Part shown: one piece after another, positions 15,907-24,843 of the stretch | How positions within the stretch are numbered: position 1 is the first letter of the stretch | Layout: the number at the start of each line of letters is the position of its first letter | Source of the DNA: Burkholderia anthina | GTDB taxonomy: Bacteria; Pseudomonadota; Gammaproteobacteria; Burkholderiales; Burkholderiaceae | Length of the DNA: 64,000 nucleotides | Reading direction: 5' to 3' | Assembly: GCF_902498995.1 (NCBI RefSeq) | Contig: NZ_CABVLY010000021.1 | Location: forward strand, 1-64,000 | Position numbers and translations under genes: made by a program | Notes under the pieces: generated by a model | Databases searched by the model: none | Told to the model about the DNA's origin: nothing | The model's input: only the letters and a program-made list of their open reading frames with translations

Positions 15907-18600
15907 TTACGCGAGCGCTTTCTCGACGATCTCGCGCACGTCGCGCGATTTCGCCCCGGCGGCGACCTGCTCGAGCGCTTCGCGCATCCGGTCGCGCAGC
16001 GCCGGCGTGAAGCGGCGCCACAGTTCGAGCGAGCGTGCGAGGCGCGCGGCGACCTGCGGGTTGATCGCGTCGAGCGCGAGCACCTGTTCGGCCCAGAACG
16101 CGTAACCGGAGCCGTCTGCCGCGTGGAATTGCGCGGGGTTCGCCGCGCAGAAGCTGAAGATCAGCGAGCGTGCGCGGTTCGGGTTCTTCAGGTTGAACGC
16201 GGGATGCGCCATCAGCTTGCGGACCTTCGCGAGCGTCGGCTGGGCGGGTGTGCCGCGCTGGGCGGCCTGCATCGCGAACCACTTGTCGATCACGAGCGCT
16301 TCCTTCTCGAAGCGGCAGTAGAAGTCGTCCAGCGCACGTTCGGCCGCATCGTTCGCGCCCGAGGCCGCGGCCGACAACAGCGCGCCGAGCGCGGCCGCGC
16401 GATCGGTCATGTTGTTCGCGTCGTCATACTGCGCGGCCGCGATGCGCACGGCGTCGGCCGGATCCTCGAGTTCGGCGAGATACGCCAGCGCAAGGTTCTT
16501 CAGCCCGCGGCGGCCGGACGCTTCGGGCGTCGGCTCGTAAGCGCCCGGCGTCTGGTGCTGCTCGTACGCGGCGAGCCACTCGGCGCGCAGCGCAGTCGCG
16601 AGCTGACGGCGCACGAACTGGCGTGCGCGGTGCACGGCAGCCGGATCGGCTTCGGCCATCTGGTCGGCCAGATAGGTTTCCGACGGCAGCGTCAGCGCGA
16701 GTTCGCGGAACGCGGGCGACAGGCTCGCGTCGGTCAGCACGCGGCGGAACGCGGCGACGAAGTTCTCGCCGAGCGCGAGCGGCTCGTTCGCGGCGGCGCG
16801 CGCGGCGAGCGTCAGCAGCGCGCGCGTCGCGAGCCGCTGGCCGGCTTCCCAGCGGTTGAACGGGTCGCTGTCGTGCGCGAGCAGGAACGCGAGGTCGTCG
16901 TCGCTGTAGTCGTACTCGACGATCACCGGCGCCGAGAAATTGCGCAGCAGCGACGGCAGCGGCTGTTCCGGCACGTCGACGAATGTGAAGGTCTGCTCGG
17001 CGCCGGTGAAGTCGAGCACGCGCGTCGTGCCCGCCGCGGCCGCTTCACCGTCGAGCTGCAACGGCAGGTCGCGCCCGTCGCGACCGATCAGGCCGATCGC
17101 GAACGGAATCAGCAGTGGCCCTTGCTGCGTCTCGCGCGCGGCCGCCGCCGCATCGCCGTAGCCTTGCGCGAGCGTGACTGTGTAGCGGCGCGCGGCTGCG
17201 TCGTACGCGGTGCGCACCGACACGCGCGGCGTGCCGGCCTGGCTGTACCAGCGCTCGAACTGCGCGAGGTCGCGCCCGTTCGCGTCGGCCATCGCGTGGC
17301 GGAAGTCGTCGCAGGTCACCGCATGGCCGTCGTGACGCTTGAAGTACAGGTCCATCCCCTTGCGGAACCCGTCGCGGCCGAACAGCGTCTGGTACATCCG
17401 CACGACTTCCGAGCCTTTCTCGTAGACGGTCATCGTGTAGAAGTTGTTGATCTCGACGTAGCTTTCCGGGCGCACCGGGTGCGCCATCGGGCCCGCGTCC
17501 TCGGCGAACTGCAACTGGCGCAGCACGCGCACGTCCTCGATGCGCTTGACCGCGCGGGCCGCCGATTCGACGGCGTCGCCCGCGGCCATGTCGGCCGAGA
17601 ATTCCTGGTCGCGGAATACCGTCAGGCCTTCCTTCAGGCTCAGCTGGAACCAGTCGCGGCAGGTCACGCGATTTCCGGTCCAGTTGTGGAAGTACTCGTG
17701 GCCGACCACCGATTCGATGTTCGCGAAGTCGGTGTCGGTCGCGGTCTCGGGGTTCGCCAGCACGTACTTCGTGTTGAAGATGTTGAGCCCCTTGTTCTCC
17801 ATCGCGCCCATGTTGAAGTCGCCGACCGCGACGATCATGAAGCGGTCGAGATCGAGCTCGAGGCCGAAGCGTTTTTCGTCCCAGCGGATCGAGTGGATCA
17901 GCGAATCCATCGCGTGACGGGTCTTGTCGAGATCGGCCGGTTCGACCCAGACTTGCAGCAGCTTTTCCTTGCCGGAGCCGGTCGTGATCTTCTCCTCGAT
18001 CGCGACGAGCTTGCCCGCGACGAGTGCGAACAGGTAGCTCGGCTTCCGGAACGGGTCTTCCCACTTTGCGAAGTGGCGGCCGTCGGGCAGCTCGCCCGAA
18101 TCGACGAGGTTGCCGTTCGACAGCAGCACCGGATACGCTGTCTTGTCGGCGCGCAGCGTGACGGTGTACGACACCATCACGTCGGGGCGATCGAGGAAAT
18201 AGGTGATGCGGCGAAAGCCCTCGGCCTCGCACTGCGTGAAGAAGTTGCCGCTCGACACGTAGAGCCCGGACAGCGTCGTGTTCTGGTCCGGCGCGCAGGC
18301 GCTGTCGAGCGTCAGTTCGAACGCGTCGGGCACGTTTTCGACCGTCAGCCCGTGTTCGTGCGCACGCACCGCGCCGTACGGCGCGCCGTCGAGATGCGCG
18401 CCGACGAATTCGAGCGCTTCGCCCATCAGTTCCAGATGCGGGGCGGGCGCCGCGTCCGGATTGCGGCGCACGCGCATCGTATTCCTGACGATCGTACGGG
18501 CCGGTGCGAGATCGAATTCGAGTGCGACGGAATCGATGAGGAACGCCGGCGGCGTGTAATCGGCGCGGCGGATCACGGTGGAGGAGGCGTTGTCGGACAT
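15907..18600 (-). CDS. pepN: Aminopeptidase N
   Basis: Cytosolic zinc aminopeptidase that removes N-terminal residues from peptides in the last stage of protein turnover. The 897-residue protein is close to E. coli PepN. The M1 motifs are intact: exopeptidase GAMEN (about residue 264), the zinc site VGHEYFHNWTGNRVTCRDW with HExxH and a Glu 19 residues on (SLKEGLTVF). The C-terminal DUF3458 Ig and helical ARM-like domains fill the rest. The ATG at 18600 (MSDNASSTVIRRADY) is preferred over 18669, whose extra 23 residues are absent from the family. It has a dedicated terminator and is divergent from the lipoprotein gene at 18787. Confidence 0.96.
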   Translation of the reverse strand: MSDNASSTVIRRADYTPPAFLIDSVALEFDLAPARTIVRNTMRVRRNPDAAPAPHLELMGEALEFVGAHLDGAPYGAVRAHEHGLTVENVPDAFELTLDSACAPDQNTTLSGLYVSSGNFFTQCEAEGFRRITYFLDRPDVMVSYTVTLRADKTAYPVLLSNGNLVDSGELPDGRHFAKWEDPFRKPSYLFALVAGKLVAIEEKITTGSGKEKLLQVWVEPADLDKTRHAMDSLIHSIRWDEKRFGLELDLDRFMIVAVGDFNMGAMENKGLNIFNTKYVLANPETATDTDFANIESVVGHEYFHNWTGNRVTCRDWFQLSLKEGLTVFRDQEFSADMAAGDAVESAARAVKRIEDVRVLRQLQFAEDAGPMAHPVRPESYVEINNFYTMTVYEKGSEVVRMYQTLFGRDGFRKGMDLYFKRHDGHAVTCDDFRHAMADANGRDLAQFERWYSQAGTPRVSVRTAYDAAARRYTVTLAQGYGDAAAAARETQQGPLLIPFAIGLIGRDGRDLPLQLDGEAAAAGTTRVLDFTGAEQTFTFVDVPEQPLPSLLRNFSAPVIVEYDYSDDDLAFLLAHDSDPFNRWEAGQRLATRALLTLAARAAANEPLALGENFVAAFRRVLTDASLSPAFRELALTLPSETYLADQMAEADPAAVHRARQFVRRQLATALRAEWLAAYEQHQTPGAYEPTPEASGRRGLKNLALAYLAELEDPADAVRIAAAQYDDANNMTDRAAALGALLSAAASGANDAAERALDDFYCRFEKEALVIDKWFAMQAAQRGTPAQPTLAKVRKLMAHPAFNLKNPNRARSLIFSFCAANPAQFHAADGSGYAFWAEQVLALDAINPQVAARLARSLELWRRFTPALRDRMREALEQVAAGAKSRDVREIVEKALA

Positions 18601-18786
18601 GGTCGTCGAGATCGGTGGAGTGGGGATCGGGCCCGCCACGCGGGCCGGGCGAATCGACCCATTGTACAAAGGCTTGCGGCCGCGTGCCGGGCGAACTTTT
18701 TACCGGTTCCGGCTGTCCGCGTATTATCGGCATCCCGTGCGCTTCGCGCGGTGCGACGAACGGGTGACGGATCGACGAGGATCGAC

Positions 18787-19491
18787 ATGAAACGCGAATG
18801 GATTCAACGCGGTGCGGGCTGGGCGGCGGTGCTGTGCGTGGCGCTGCTGACGGGCTGCACGAGCTACGTGACAACGCAGGTCACGGCCTTCTCCGACTGG
18901 AGCGGCAGCGACGCGACACGCACTTATGCCTTCACGCGCACCGATGCGCAGAAGCACAGCATCGAGCAGTCGACCTACGAGCCGATCGTCGCGAACGAGT
19001 TGTCCGCGTATGCGTTCCGGCAGGTGCCGACGGCGCAGGCGCGCTATCTGGTCGGGCTCGCGTATGGGGTCGGCAGCGATCTCGTGACGGTGCCGCAGCC
19101 GGTTTACTACGATCCGTGGTTCATGGGGCCGGGGCCGTACTGGCGAGGCGGGCCGTGGGGCCCGTGGGGGCCCTGGGGGCCGATGCCGGCCGGTTACGTC
19201 GCGCAGACGTACCAGGTCTTCGACTACACGCTCGGCATCCGGATCACCGAGCGCGCGACCGGCAAGGAGGTCTATAACGTGACTGCGCGCACCACCGGCG
19301 ACAACGGCGCGCTGATGTATGCGATGCCGTTCCTCGTGCGCAGTGCGCTTGCCGATTTCCCGCTGGCGAATGGCGCGATCCGCACGGTGCGGCTGCCGGT
19401 CGACAAGCACGGCGGGCCGGCGGCGCCGCCGGCCGCGAACGAGCGTGCGGTGCCGGCCGTGCCGGCATCGGGCGCGGCGGTCGCGAAGTAA
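18787..19491 (+). CDS. DUF4136 lipoprotein
   Basis: 234-residue exported lipoprotein. The signal peptide ends in a lipobox LLTGC (Cys about residue 23). The N-terminal half (AFSDWSGSDATRTYAF, then EPIVANELSAYAFRQV and YLVGLAYGV) is the DUF4136 pattern. A central Gly-Pro-Trp-rich insert (about 115-135, repeated GPWGPWGP) is a family feature, followed by RITERATGKEVYNVTA. The tail is Ala/Pro-rich. Function unknown; probably outer-membrane anchored because residue +2 is Thr rather than Asp. GAGG lies upstream of the ATG. Confidence 0.85.
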   Translation: MKREWIQRGAGWAAVLCVALLTGCTSYVTTQVTAFSDWSGSDATRTYAFTRTDAQKHSIEQSTYEPIVANELSAYAFRQVPTAQARYLVGLAYGVGSDLVTVPQPVYYDPWFMGPGPYWRGGPWGPWGPWGPMPAGYVAQTYQVFDYTLGIRITERATGKEVYNVTARTTGDNGALMYAMPFLVRSALADFPLANGAIRTVRLPVDKHGGPAAPPAANERAVPAVPASGAAVAK

Positions 19492-19543
19492 CGCGCGACA
19501 TCGATATCGGCGCGGCCGCCCGGCCGCGCCGCGCCCGCGTGCG

Positions 19544-20116
19544 TCAGATCCCGACGCCGAACAACGCCAGTGCGCCGAGCACGACGAACAGCACGGCCGC
19601 GATGCCGTGCACGAGCTTCGTCGGCAGACGGTGCGCGAAACGGTCGCCCAGCAGGATCGCGGGCACGTTCGCGAGCATCATCCCGAAAGTCGTGCCGGCC
19701 ACGACGCCGATGTAATCCTGGAAGCGCGCGGCCAGCGCGACGGTCGCGATCTGCGTCTTGTCGCCCATTTCCGCGAGGAAGAACGCCACGAGCGTCGCGC
19801 CGAACACGCCGAGCCGCGAGCGCGTCGCATTGGCTTCGTCGGCATCGAGCTTGTCGGGCACGAGGATCCACAACCCCATCGCGATGAACGAGAACGCGAG
19901 CGCCCAGCGCATGATCGACGGCGTGACGAGCACGCCGAGCCATTCGCCGAGCGCACCGGCGAAACCGTGGTTGACGAGCGTCGCGACGAGCACGCCGAGA
20001 ATGATCGGCATGGGCTTGCGATAGCGCGCGGCCAGCACGAGGGACAGCAGTTGGGTCTTGTCGCCGATTTCAGCGAGGGCGACGGCGCCGGTGGAGATCA
20101 GGAAGGCTTGGGACAC
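19544..20116 (-). CDS. mneA: UPF0016/Gdt1-family manganese exporter
   Basis: 190-residue inner-membrane protein with six hydrophobic helices and the two family signatures E-x-G-D-K-T: ALAEIGDKTQLLSL (about residue 15) and FLAEMGDKTQIATV (about 120). This internal duplication forms the Mn2+/Ca2+ path in TMEM165/Gdt1 proteins; bacterial members such as MneA of Vibrio export Mn2+. The start is GTG at 20116 (VSQAFLISTG). A Mn-sensing yybP-ykoY riboswitch lies in its leader, strongly supporting Mn2+ export induced by excess Mn. It is monocistronic. The symbol is by analogy with the Vibrio gene. Confidence 0.88.
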   Translation of the reverse strand: MSQAFLISTGAVALAEIGDKTQLLSLVLAARYRKPMPIILGVLVATLVNHGFAGALGEWLGVLVTPSIMRWALAFSFIAMGLWILVPDKLDADEANATRSRLGVFGATLVAFFLAEMGDKTQIATVALAARFQDYIGVVAGTTFGMMLANVPAILLGDRFAHRLPTKLVHGIAAVLFVVLGALALFGVGI

Positions 20117-20164
20117 GTATGGGGTTCCGCGGGCCGGTGTTGTGCGTGCGAGCGACGATCCGCC

Positions 20165-20190
20165 GCGCGCCGGGCCCTGAAGCGGCGCGC
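20165..20190 (-). promoter_or_regulatory. Possible expression-platform hairpin of the Mn riboswitch
   Basis: GCGCGCCG (20165-20172) pairs perfectly with CGGCGCGC (20183-20190). It lies between the riboswitch aptamer and the GTG start codon, where the switch must act. There is no U tract, so control through translation or Rho is more likely than intrinsic termination. Confidence 0.45.
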
Positions 20191-20201
20191 AGTGAACCAT
20201 C

Positions 20202-20325
20202 GGTCTCGCCAGGCCTCGGTGGCTGCGTCCGCCATGGCCGAACGGCCAAGTCTGTTGACGGACGCCTCCGTCACGATGCGCGCCGGGGGCGCGGGACATC
20301 GAGCGGAGCGGCTACTCCCCAATGA
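20202..20325 (-). promoter_or_regulatory. yybP-ykoY manganese riboswitch
   Basis: The minus strand carries the three conserved pieces of the yybP-ykoY aptamer in order and spacing. These are GGGGAGTAGCC near 20309-20320, GTCAACAGACT within 20246-20261 (the Mn-binding loop) and GGCGAGACC at 20202-20210, which closes the second loop. The gene behind it is a Mn exporter family member, the expected partner. An extended -10 (TGCTAGAAT, about 20333-20341) lies just upstream. High Mn2+ should turn the exporter on. Confidence 0.9.
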
Positions 20326-20431
20326 GCGGCGAATTCTAGCACGGCGCGCGCCGTGTGCGGCGCATCGTGCGAATCCGGCGGCTCCGGCATGCGCGACAGC
20401 GTACGCCGGAGCCGGGCGGGGCAAACGGACG

Positions 20432-21748
20432 TTACGCGGAGGCGCCGCGTGCCGCGCCGCGCTCGTGCACGAGCCGGCCGGCCGCGTACGTGCGGTACAC
20501 GGCGCGGTCGTCGCCCAGCAGTGCGAACGCGAACAGCAGTTCCTCGAGCGAATCCGCGCGCTTGGTGCGGCGCGCGAGCAGCGGCGTCGCCTGCGGGTCG
20601 AGCACGACGAAGTCGGCTTCCGTGCGCGGCGCGAGCGTGCCGACGGTATCGGCGAGGTCGAGCGCCTGCGCGGCGCCGGCCGTCGCGAGCCAGAACATGC
20701 GCGTCGCGCTCAGGTGGTGGCCCGACAGCCGCGCGACCTTGTGCGCCTCGTTCATCGTCTGCAGCATCGAGAACGACGTGCCGCCGCCGACGTCGGTCGC
20801 GAGCGTGACCGGCACGTCGTATTCGCCGGCCTTGTCGAAGTCGAACAGGCCGCTGCCGAGGAAGAAGTTCGACGTCGGGCAGTGTGCGACGACGGTACGC
20901 GTTTCGGCCATCCGGCGGCGGTCTTCGTCGTCGAGGTGAATGCAGTGGCCGTACACCGCGCGCGGACGCAGCAGCCCGTAGCGATCGTAGATGTCGAGAT
21001 AGCTGCGGTGGCCGGGGAACAGCTCGGCGACCCATTTCACTTCATCGACGTTTTCCGCGACGTGACTCTGCACGAACACGTCCGGGTGGCGGCGCGCGAG
21101 TTCGCTGCATGCCTCGAGCTGCGCTTCGGTGGAAGTCGGCGCGAAGCGCGGCGTGAGCGCGTACATCTGGCGGCCGTGGCCGTGCCAGCGGTCGATCAGC
21201 TCGGCGCTGTCGTCATAGCCCGACTGCGCGGTGTCGCGCAGGAATTCGGGGCAGTTGCGGTCCATCAGCACCTTGCCCGCGATCATCCGCAGGTCGCGCG
21301 CGTCGCTCGCCGCGAACAGCGCGTCGGCCGACTGCTTGTGCACGGTGCAGTAGACGAGCGCGCTCGTCGTGCCGCACGCGAGCAGTTCGTCGACGAAGAA
21401 ATCGGCGACTTCGCGTGCATGCTCGGGATCGCCGAACTGGCGCTCGGTCGGGAACGTGTACTTGTCGAGCCACGGCAGCAGGCCGGGTGCCGGCGACGCG
21501 ATCATGTCCGTCTGCGGATAGTGGATGTGCGTGTCGATGAAGCCGGGCACGATCAGCTTGTCGCGCAGGTCGTGGACGACCGCGTCGCGCGCGAGCGTCG
21601 CGGCGAGCTTCGCATAGGGGCCGGCCGCGACGACCTTGCCGTCGTCGACGATCAGGAGGCCGTCGGTCTCGTAGTTCGCGGCCTGGCTCGACTGCGCCGG
21701 GTCGCCGTTGAAGGTCAGCAGCTGGGAACGGAAAGCGGTTTGCGTCAT
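20432..21748 (-). CDS. guaD: Guanine deaminase
   Basis: Zinc amidohydrolase converting guanine to xanthine and ammonia. The 438-residue protein shows the metal motif FIDTHIHYPQTDMI (about residues 68-81), the QSHVAENVDE His (about 230), GHCIHLDDED (about 275) and the ATDVGGGTSFSML Asp (about 325), all in the amidohydrolase order and specific to GuaD. The ATG at 21748 overlaps the stop of the upstream membrane ORF in ATGA, indicating translational coupling. It is the last gene of a purine-base cluster that also encodes adenine deaminase and XdhC. Confidence 0.95.
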   Translation of the reverse strand: MTQTAFRSQLLTFNGDPAQSSQAANYETDGLLIVDDGKVVAAGPYAKLAATLARDAVVHDLRDKLIVPGFIDTHIHYPQTDMIASPAPGLLPWLDKYTFPTERQFGDPEHAREVADFFVDELLACGTTSALVYCTVHKQSADALFAASDARDLRMIAGKVLMDRNCPEFLRDTAQSGYDDSAELIDRWHGHGRQMYALTPRFAPTSTEAQLEACSELARRHPDVFVQSHVAENVDEVKWVAELFPGHRSYLDIYDRYGLLRPRAVYGHCIHLDDEDRRRMAETRTVVAHCPTSNFFLGSGLFDFDKAGEYDVPVTLATDVGGGTSFSMLQTMNEAHKVARLSGHHLSATRMFWLATAGAAQALDLADTVGTLAPRTEADFVVLDPQATPLLARRTKRADSLEELLFAFALLGDDRAVYRTYAAGRLVHERGAARGASA

Positions 21749-22155
21749 GACGAATGGTCCTGCATCAAGGTAAGGCGAACAGAAGAAAACGGTCGGCGCC
21801 GGGCGCGCGACAGGGGGGACGGCGCGCCCGGCGCCTGCACTCGGCGGCGATGCGCGGGCGGCACGGGTGCGAAGCCTGGCGCGCTGCGGGCTGCGATGGC
21901 ACACACGAGCGCCGCGGCCAGGGCAGCCGGCACATGATTGCCGGCCGGCAGCGCCGCGATTGCAGTGGCCATCGCGACCGGCACGGCGACGAACGGCACG
22001 ACGAGCCGCAACGACAGGCGTCCGCGAGCGACGGCGGACAGCCTCGTCGTCATGCTTGCGACGGATGCCATGCCCGCATGCACGCACGGTGCACGGGGGG
22101 CGCGGCGCAGTGCCGGGCCGGTCGTCGCGAAGCGGATGTCGTTGCGGTGTTTCAT
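21745..22155 (-). CDS. Hypothetical membrane protein in the purine cluster
   Basis: 136 residues with two closely spaced hydrophobic segments (about residues 50-70, LVVPFVAVPVAMATAIAALP, and 73-90, ALAAALVCAIAA) and long Arg/Pro/Ala-rich tails. No family is recognised. Two observations support it as a gene: its stop codon overlaps the guaD start in ATGA, and third positions are almost all G/C along the frame. Against it, the ribosome binding site is poor (GAGG 16 bases away) and the tails look like translated non-coding DNA. It may be a small integral protein of a purine operon. Confidence 0.4.
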   Translation of the reverse strand: MKHRNDIRFATTGPALRRAPRAPCVHAGMASVASMTTRLSAVARGRLSLRLVVPFVAVPVAMATAIAALPAGNHVPAALAAALVCAIAARSAPGFAPVPPAHRRRVQAPGAPSPLSRARRRPFSSVRLTLMQDHSS

Positions 22156-22183
22156 CTGTCTGGTGAACCTCGATGCCGGCGCG

Positions 22184-23209
22184 TTATGCGGCCTGCCAGT
22201 ACGTATCGAGACGCGCGATCAGCGCATCGCGCTGCGCGGCGTCGACGAACGACGCCTCGAAACCGTTGCGGATCACCGCGTGCACTTCGGCGTCCGTCAG
22301 TTGCAGCCCGTCGACGGTGGCGAAGTAGTTGTCGTTGACGTAGCCGCCGAAATAGGCCGGATCGTCGGAGTTGATCGTCACCGCGACGCCGCGATCGAGC
22401 AGCGCCTTCAGCGTGTGCTTCGCCATGTCGTCGAACACGCACAGCTTCAGGTTCGACAGCGGACACACGGTGAGCGCCGTGCGGGTGCGCGCGAGGCGTT
22501 CGACGAGTGCCGCGTCCTCGATGCTGCGCACGCCGTGGTCGATCCGGTCGACCTTCAGCACGTCGAGCGCTTCGTAGATGTAGGCGGGAGGGCCTTCCTC
22601 GCCCGCGTGCGCGACGAGCTTCAATCCGAGCGTGCGCGCCTTCTCGAACACGCGCGCGAACTTCGTCGGCGGATGGCCGAGTTCGGACGAGTCGAGGCCG
22701 ACGCCGATCAGGCGATGGCGATAGCGCTCGAACAGCGGCAACGCGGATTCGAACGTCGCGAGCGCGTCGTCTTCGGACAGGTGGCGCAGGAAACACAGGA
22801 TCAGCTTGCTCGACAGCCCGCGCTGCTCGGCATCGGCAAGCGCGCGGTCGATGCCCGCGACGACCGTGTCGATCGGCACGCCGCGTTCGGTGTGCGTCTG
22901 CGGATCGAAGAACAATTCGGTGTGGACGACGTTGTCGGCGAGCGCGCGCTCGCAGTACGCGGCCGTCATGTCGTAGAAATCCTGCTCGGTCAGCAGCACG
23001 CTCGCGCCGGCGTAGTAGATGTCGAGGAACGACTGCAGGTCGGTGAACGCGTACGCGGCGCGCAGCGCGTCGATCGAGTCGTATGCGAGCTTCACGCCGT
23101 TGCGCTGCGCGAGCGCGAAAATCAGTTCGGGCTCGAGCGAGCCTTCGATATGGATGTGCAGCTCCGCCTTCGGTGCGCGGGCAATCTTGTCCTGGAATGT
23201 CGGGGTCAT
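22184..23209 (-). CDS. Adenine deaminase (adenosine deaminase family)
   Basis: 341 residues of the adenosine/adenine/AMP deaminase fold. The zinc site ELHIHIEGS (about residue 16), the HAGEEGPP His (about 200), LTVCPLSNLKLCVFDDM and SDDPAYFGGY are all present. The phrases YYAGASVLLTEQDFYD, FFDPQTHTERG and VGLDSSELGHPP match the adenine-specific subfamily (such as Pseudomonas PA0148) better than true adenosine deaminases, so I predict adenine to hypoxanthine. Databases often call it Add. It sits 18 bases downstream of xdhC and upstream of guaD, in line with purine-base catabolism. Confidence 0.88.
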   Translation of the reverse strand: MTPTFQDKIARAPKAELHIHIEGSLEPELIFALAQRNGVKLAYDSIDALRAAYAFTDLQSFLDIYYAGASVLLTEQDFYDMTAAYCERALADNVVHTELFFDPQTHTERGVPIDTVVAGIDRALADAEQRGLSSKLILCFLRHLSEDDALATFESALPLFERYRHRLIGVGLDSSELGHPPTKFARVFEKARTLGLKLVAHAGEEGPPAYIYEALDVLKVDRIDHGVRSIEDAALVERLARTRTALTVCPLSNLKLCVFDDMAKHTLKALLDRGVAVTINSDDPAYFGGYVNDNYFATVDGLQLTDAEVHAVIRNGFEASFVDAAQRDALIARLDTYWQAA

Positions 23210-23227
23210 GGCGTGGTTCTTGGTCGG

Positions 23228-24232
23228 TCAGAATGTAGGGGAAGCCTGCGCGGGCGCATTCGCCTCGACGGCCTGCAGCAATTGCGCGGCCACCGAGATC
23301 GCGATCACTTCGGGCGCCTTGTCGATGATGCCTTCGACGCCGATCGGGCAGCGCATCCGCGCGACCTGGGCGGGATCGATGCCGATCGCGGCGAGACGGT
23401 GATCGAACTGCACGCGCTTGGTGTGCGAGCCGGTCATCCCGAAGTACGCATAGTCGCCGCGTCGCAGGATGCGCTCGGCCAGCACGAAATCGAGTGCGTG
23501 GTCGTGCGTCATCACGACGAAGTACGCGTGCGGCGGCGCCGCGTCGACGGCATCGGCCGGGGCGGCGAGCGCGTCGATCGCGAGATTGCCGATGCCGGCG
23601 AGTGCGTCGGCCGGCGGGAACACCGCATCGGGCCCGTCGATCCAGCGCACGTGGCACGGCAGCGTCGCCAGCACCTTCACGAGCGCGGTGCCGATGTGCC
23701 CGGCGCCGAACAGCACGACGGGGAATGCATACGGCGCGATCGTTTCGGTCATCAGCGACACACCGCCGGTTTCCCACAGCAGGCAGTCGGCACGCGCCGC
23801 CTGCGATTCGGGTTCGCTCAGCAGCGGCGCGCCCGGCGAGGGGCCGAATGATACGCTACGCACGGTCGCGGCGCCCGCCGCGACACGCTTCGCGAGCGAC
23901 ATGATCCAGCCGAGATCGCCGACGTCGAGCCGCTCGAACGCGAGCACGACCGCGCCGCCGCAGCACTGGCCGAGGCTCGGGCCGAGCGCGAGCCGTTCGA
24001 GCCGGCGTGCGTGGGGGACGTGTGCGCCGTCCTTCAGCAGATGCCGCGCGATCTCGATCGCTTTCCATTCCAGATGACCGCCGCCGATCGTATGGCGGGC
24101 CGTGTCGCGCGTGACGAGCATCTTGGTGCCGGCCTCGCGCGGCGCGGAGCCGTCGGTGTGCGCGACCGTCACGAGCACGGCCGCTTCCCCGTGCGCGAGC
24201 AGTTGCTGCAGATCGCCGAGCCACGCTTCCAT
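23228..24232 (-). CDS. xdhC: Xanthine dehydrogenase accessory protein XdhC
   Basis: 334-residue chaperone that binds molybdenum cofactor, promotes its sulfuration and inserts it into xanthine dehydrogenase. The N-terminal XdhC/CoxI domain (VTVAHTDGSAPREAGTKMLV; GGGHLEWKAIEIA; LGPSLGQCCGG) is followed by a C-terminal Rossmann domain (VVLFGAGHIGTALVKVLATL; FGMTGSHTKRVQF; CPIGVEGIIDKAPEVIAISV). The ATG at 24232 (MEAWLGDLQQLL) fits family starts; the open frame extends to 24541 without homology. It is the first gene of the purine cluster, with ade 18 bases downstream. The dehydrogenase subunits xdhA/xdhB are not in the window. Confidence 0.93.
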   Translation of the reverse strand: MEAWLGDLQQLLAHGEAAVLVTVAHTDGSAPREAGTKMLVTRDTARHTIGGGHLEWKAIEIARHLLKDGAHVPHARRLERLALGPSLGQCCGGAVVLAFERLDVGDLGWIMSLAKRVAAGAATVRSVSFGPSPGAPLLSEPESQAARADCLLWETGGVSLMTETIAPYAFPVVLFGAGHIGTALVKVLATLPCHVRWIDGPDAVFPPADALAGIGNLAIDALAAPADAVDAAPPHAYFVVMTHDHALDFVLAERILRRGDYAYFGMTGSHTKRVQFDHRLAAIGIDPAQVARMRCPIGVEGIIDKAPEVIAISVAAQLLQAVEANAPAQASPTF

Positions 24233-24843
24233 CAGCACGCTCCGTTCGGGACGACGCGGCACGACACGCGGCGCGGGCTGGCGGACGTGGCGGCAACGAG
24301 GACGGACGGGAGCGGGGCGGGCCGGCCGCACGGCTGATGCGGGGCGGCGGCAATGCGCCGAGGGCGCGCGCGAACGACGCCGCGGGACGTGCGGACGCCA
24401 TGAGGGTGACGGATGCGGATGGTTTGCGTTGTCATGATGAATCCAGTCGACATTGCGGATCGGGCGCGCGTTACGCAGGTGGTGAGACCGCCTGGCCTCG
24501 CGCACGTAGATCGCCATCCAGCCACGAAGATAGCACCGCAAAGTGACGGGAACATCGCCGGACGGTGATCCGGGCTATCAGACGGCGATCATGTCGATCA
24601 TAGGCCCGCCGCGCGGGATCGGGGCGCCGATGCGCGTGCATCGGGCGCAAACGTACGTGTGGCGGGGCGCGAGCGCGATGTCGTTCGATGCGCGTTCGCC
24701 CGGACATCCGGGCGGCGGCGAGGGTAGGTGTTTACGCGCGGCGCGCGGAATGCGCACCGCTCGGGAGGCTGCCGGCACGGCCGGGCGAGCGGAAGCCGGC
24801 TGCGCGGCGCCGACCGGCAGGACGGGCCGCGCGTTGCGGGCGC
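24233..24843. other. 611-base gap between dsbB and xdhC, no gene seen
   Basis: Frames open here on both strands, but they are Arg-rich shadow translations without start signals. The frame of xdhC stays open to 24541, giving a low-complexity Arg/Pro-rich extension I do not accept. The xdhC promoter should lie here; I see no consensus pair. There is no terminator with a U tract after dsbB. Confidence 0.5.

Noticed and set aside
15739..18786. Very long plus-strand frame leading into the DUF4136 lipoprotein
   Set aside because: It is antisense to pepN and low-complexity. Only the last 234 codons, from the lipobox-bearing start at 18787, are real.
24233..24541. N-terminal extension of XdhC
   Set aside because: The frame is open, but the residues are Arg/Pro-rich with no similarity to the family, whose usual start is at 24232.
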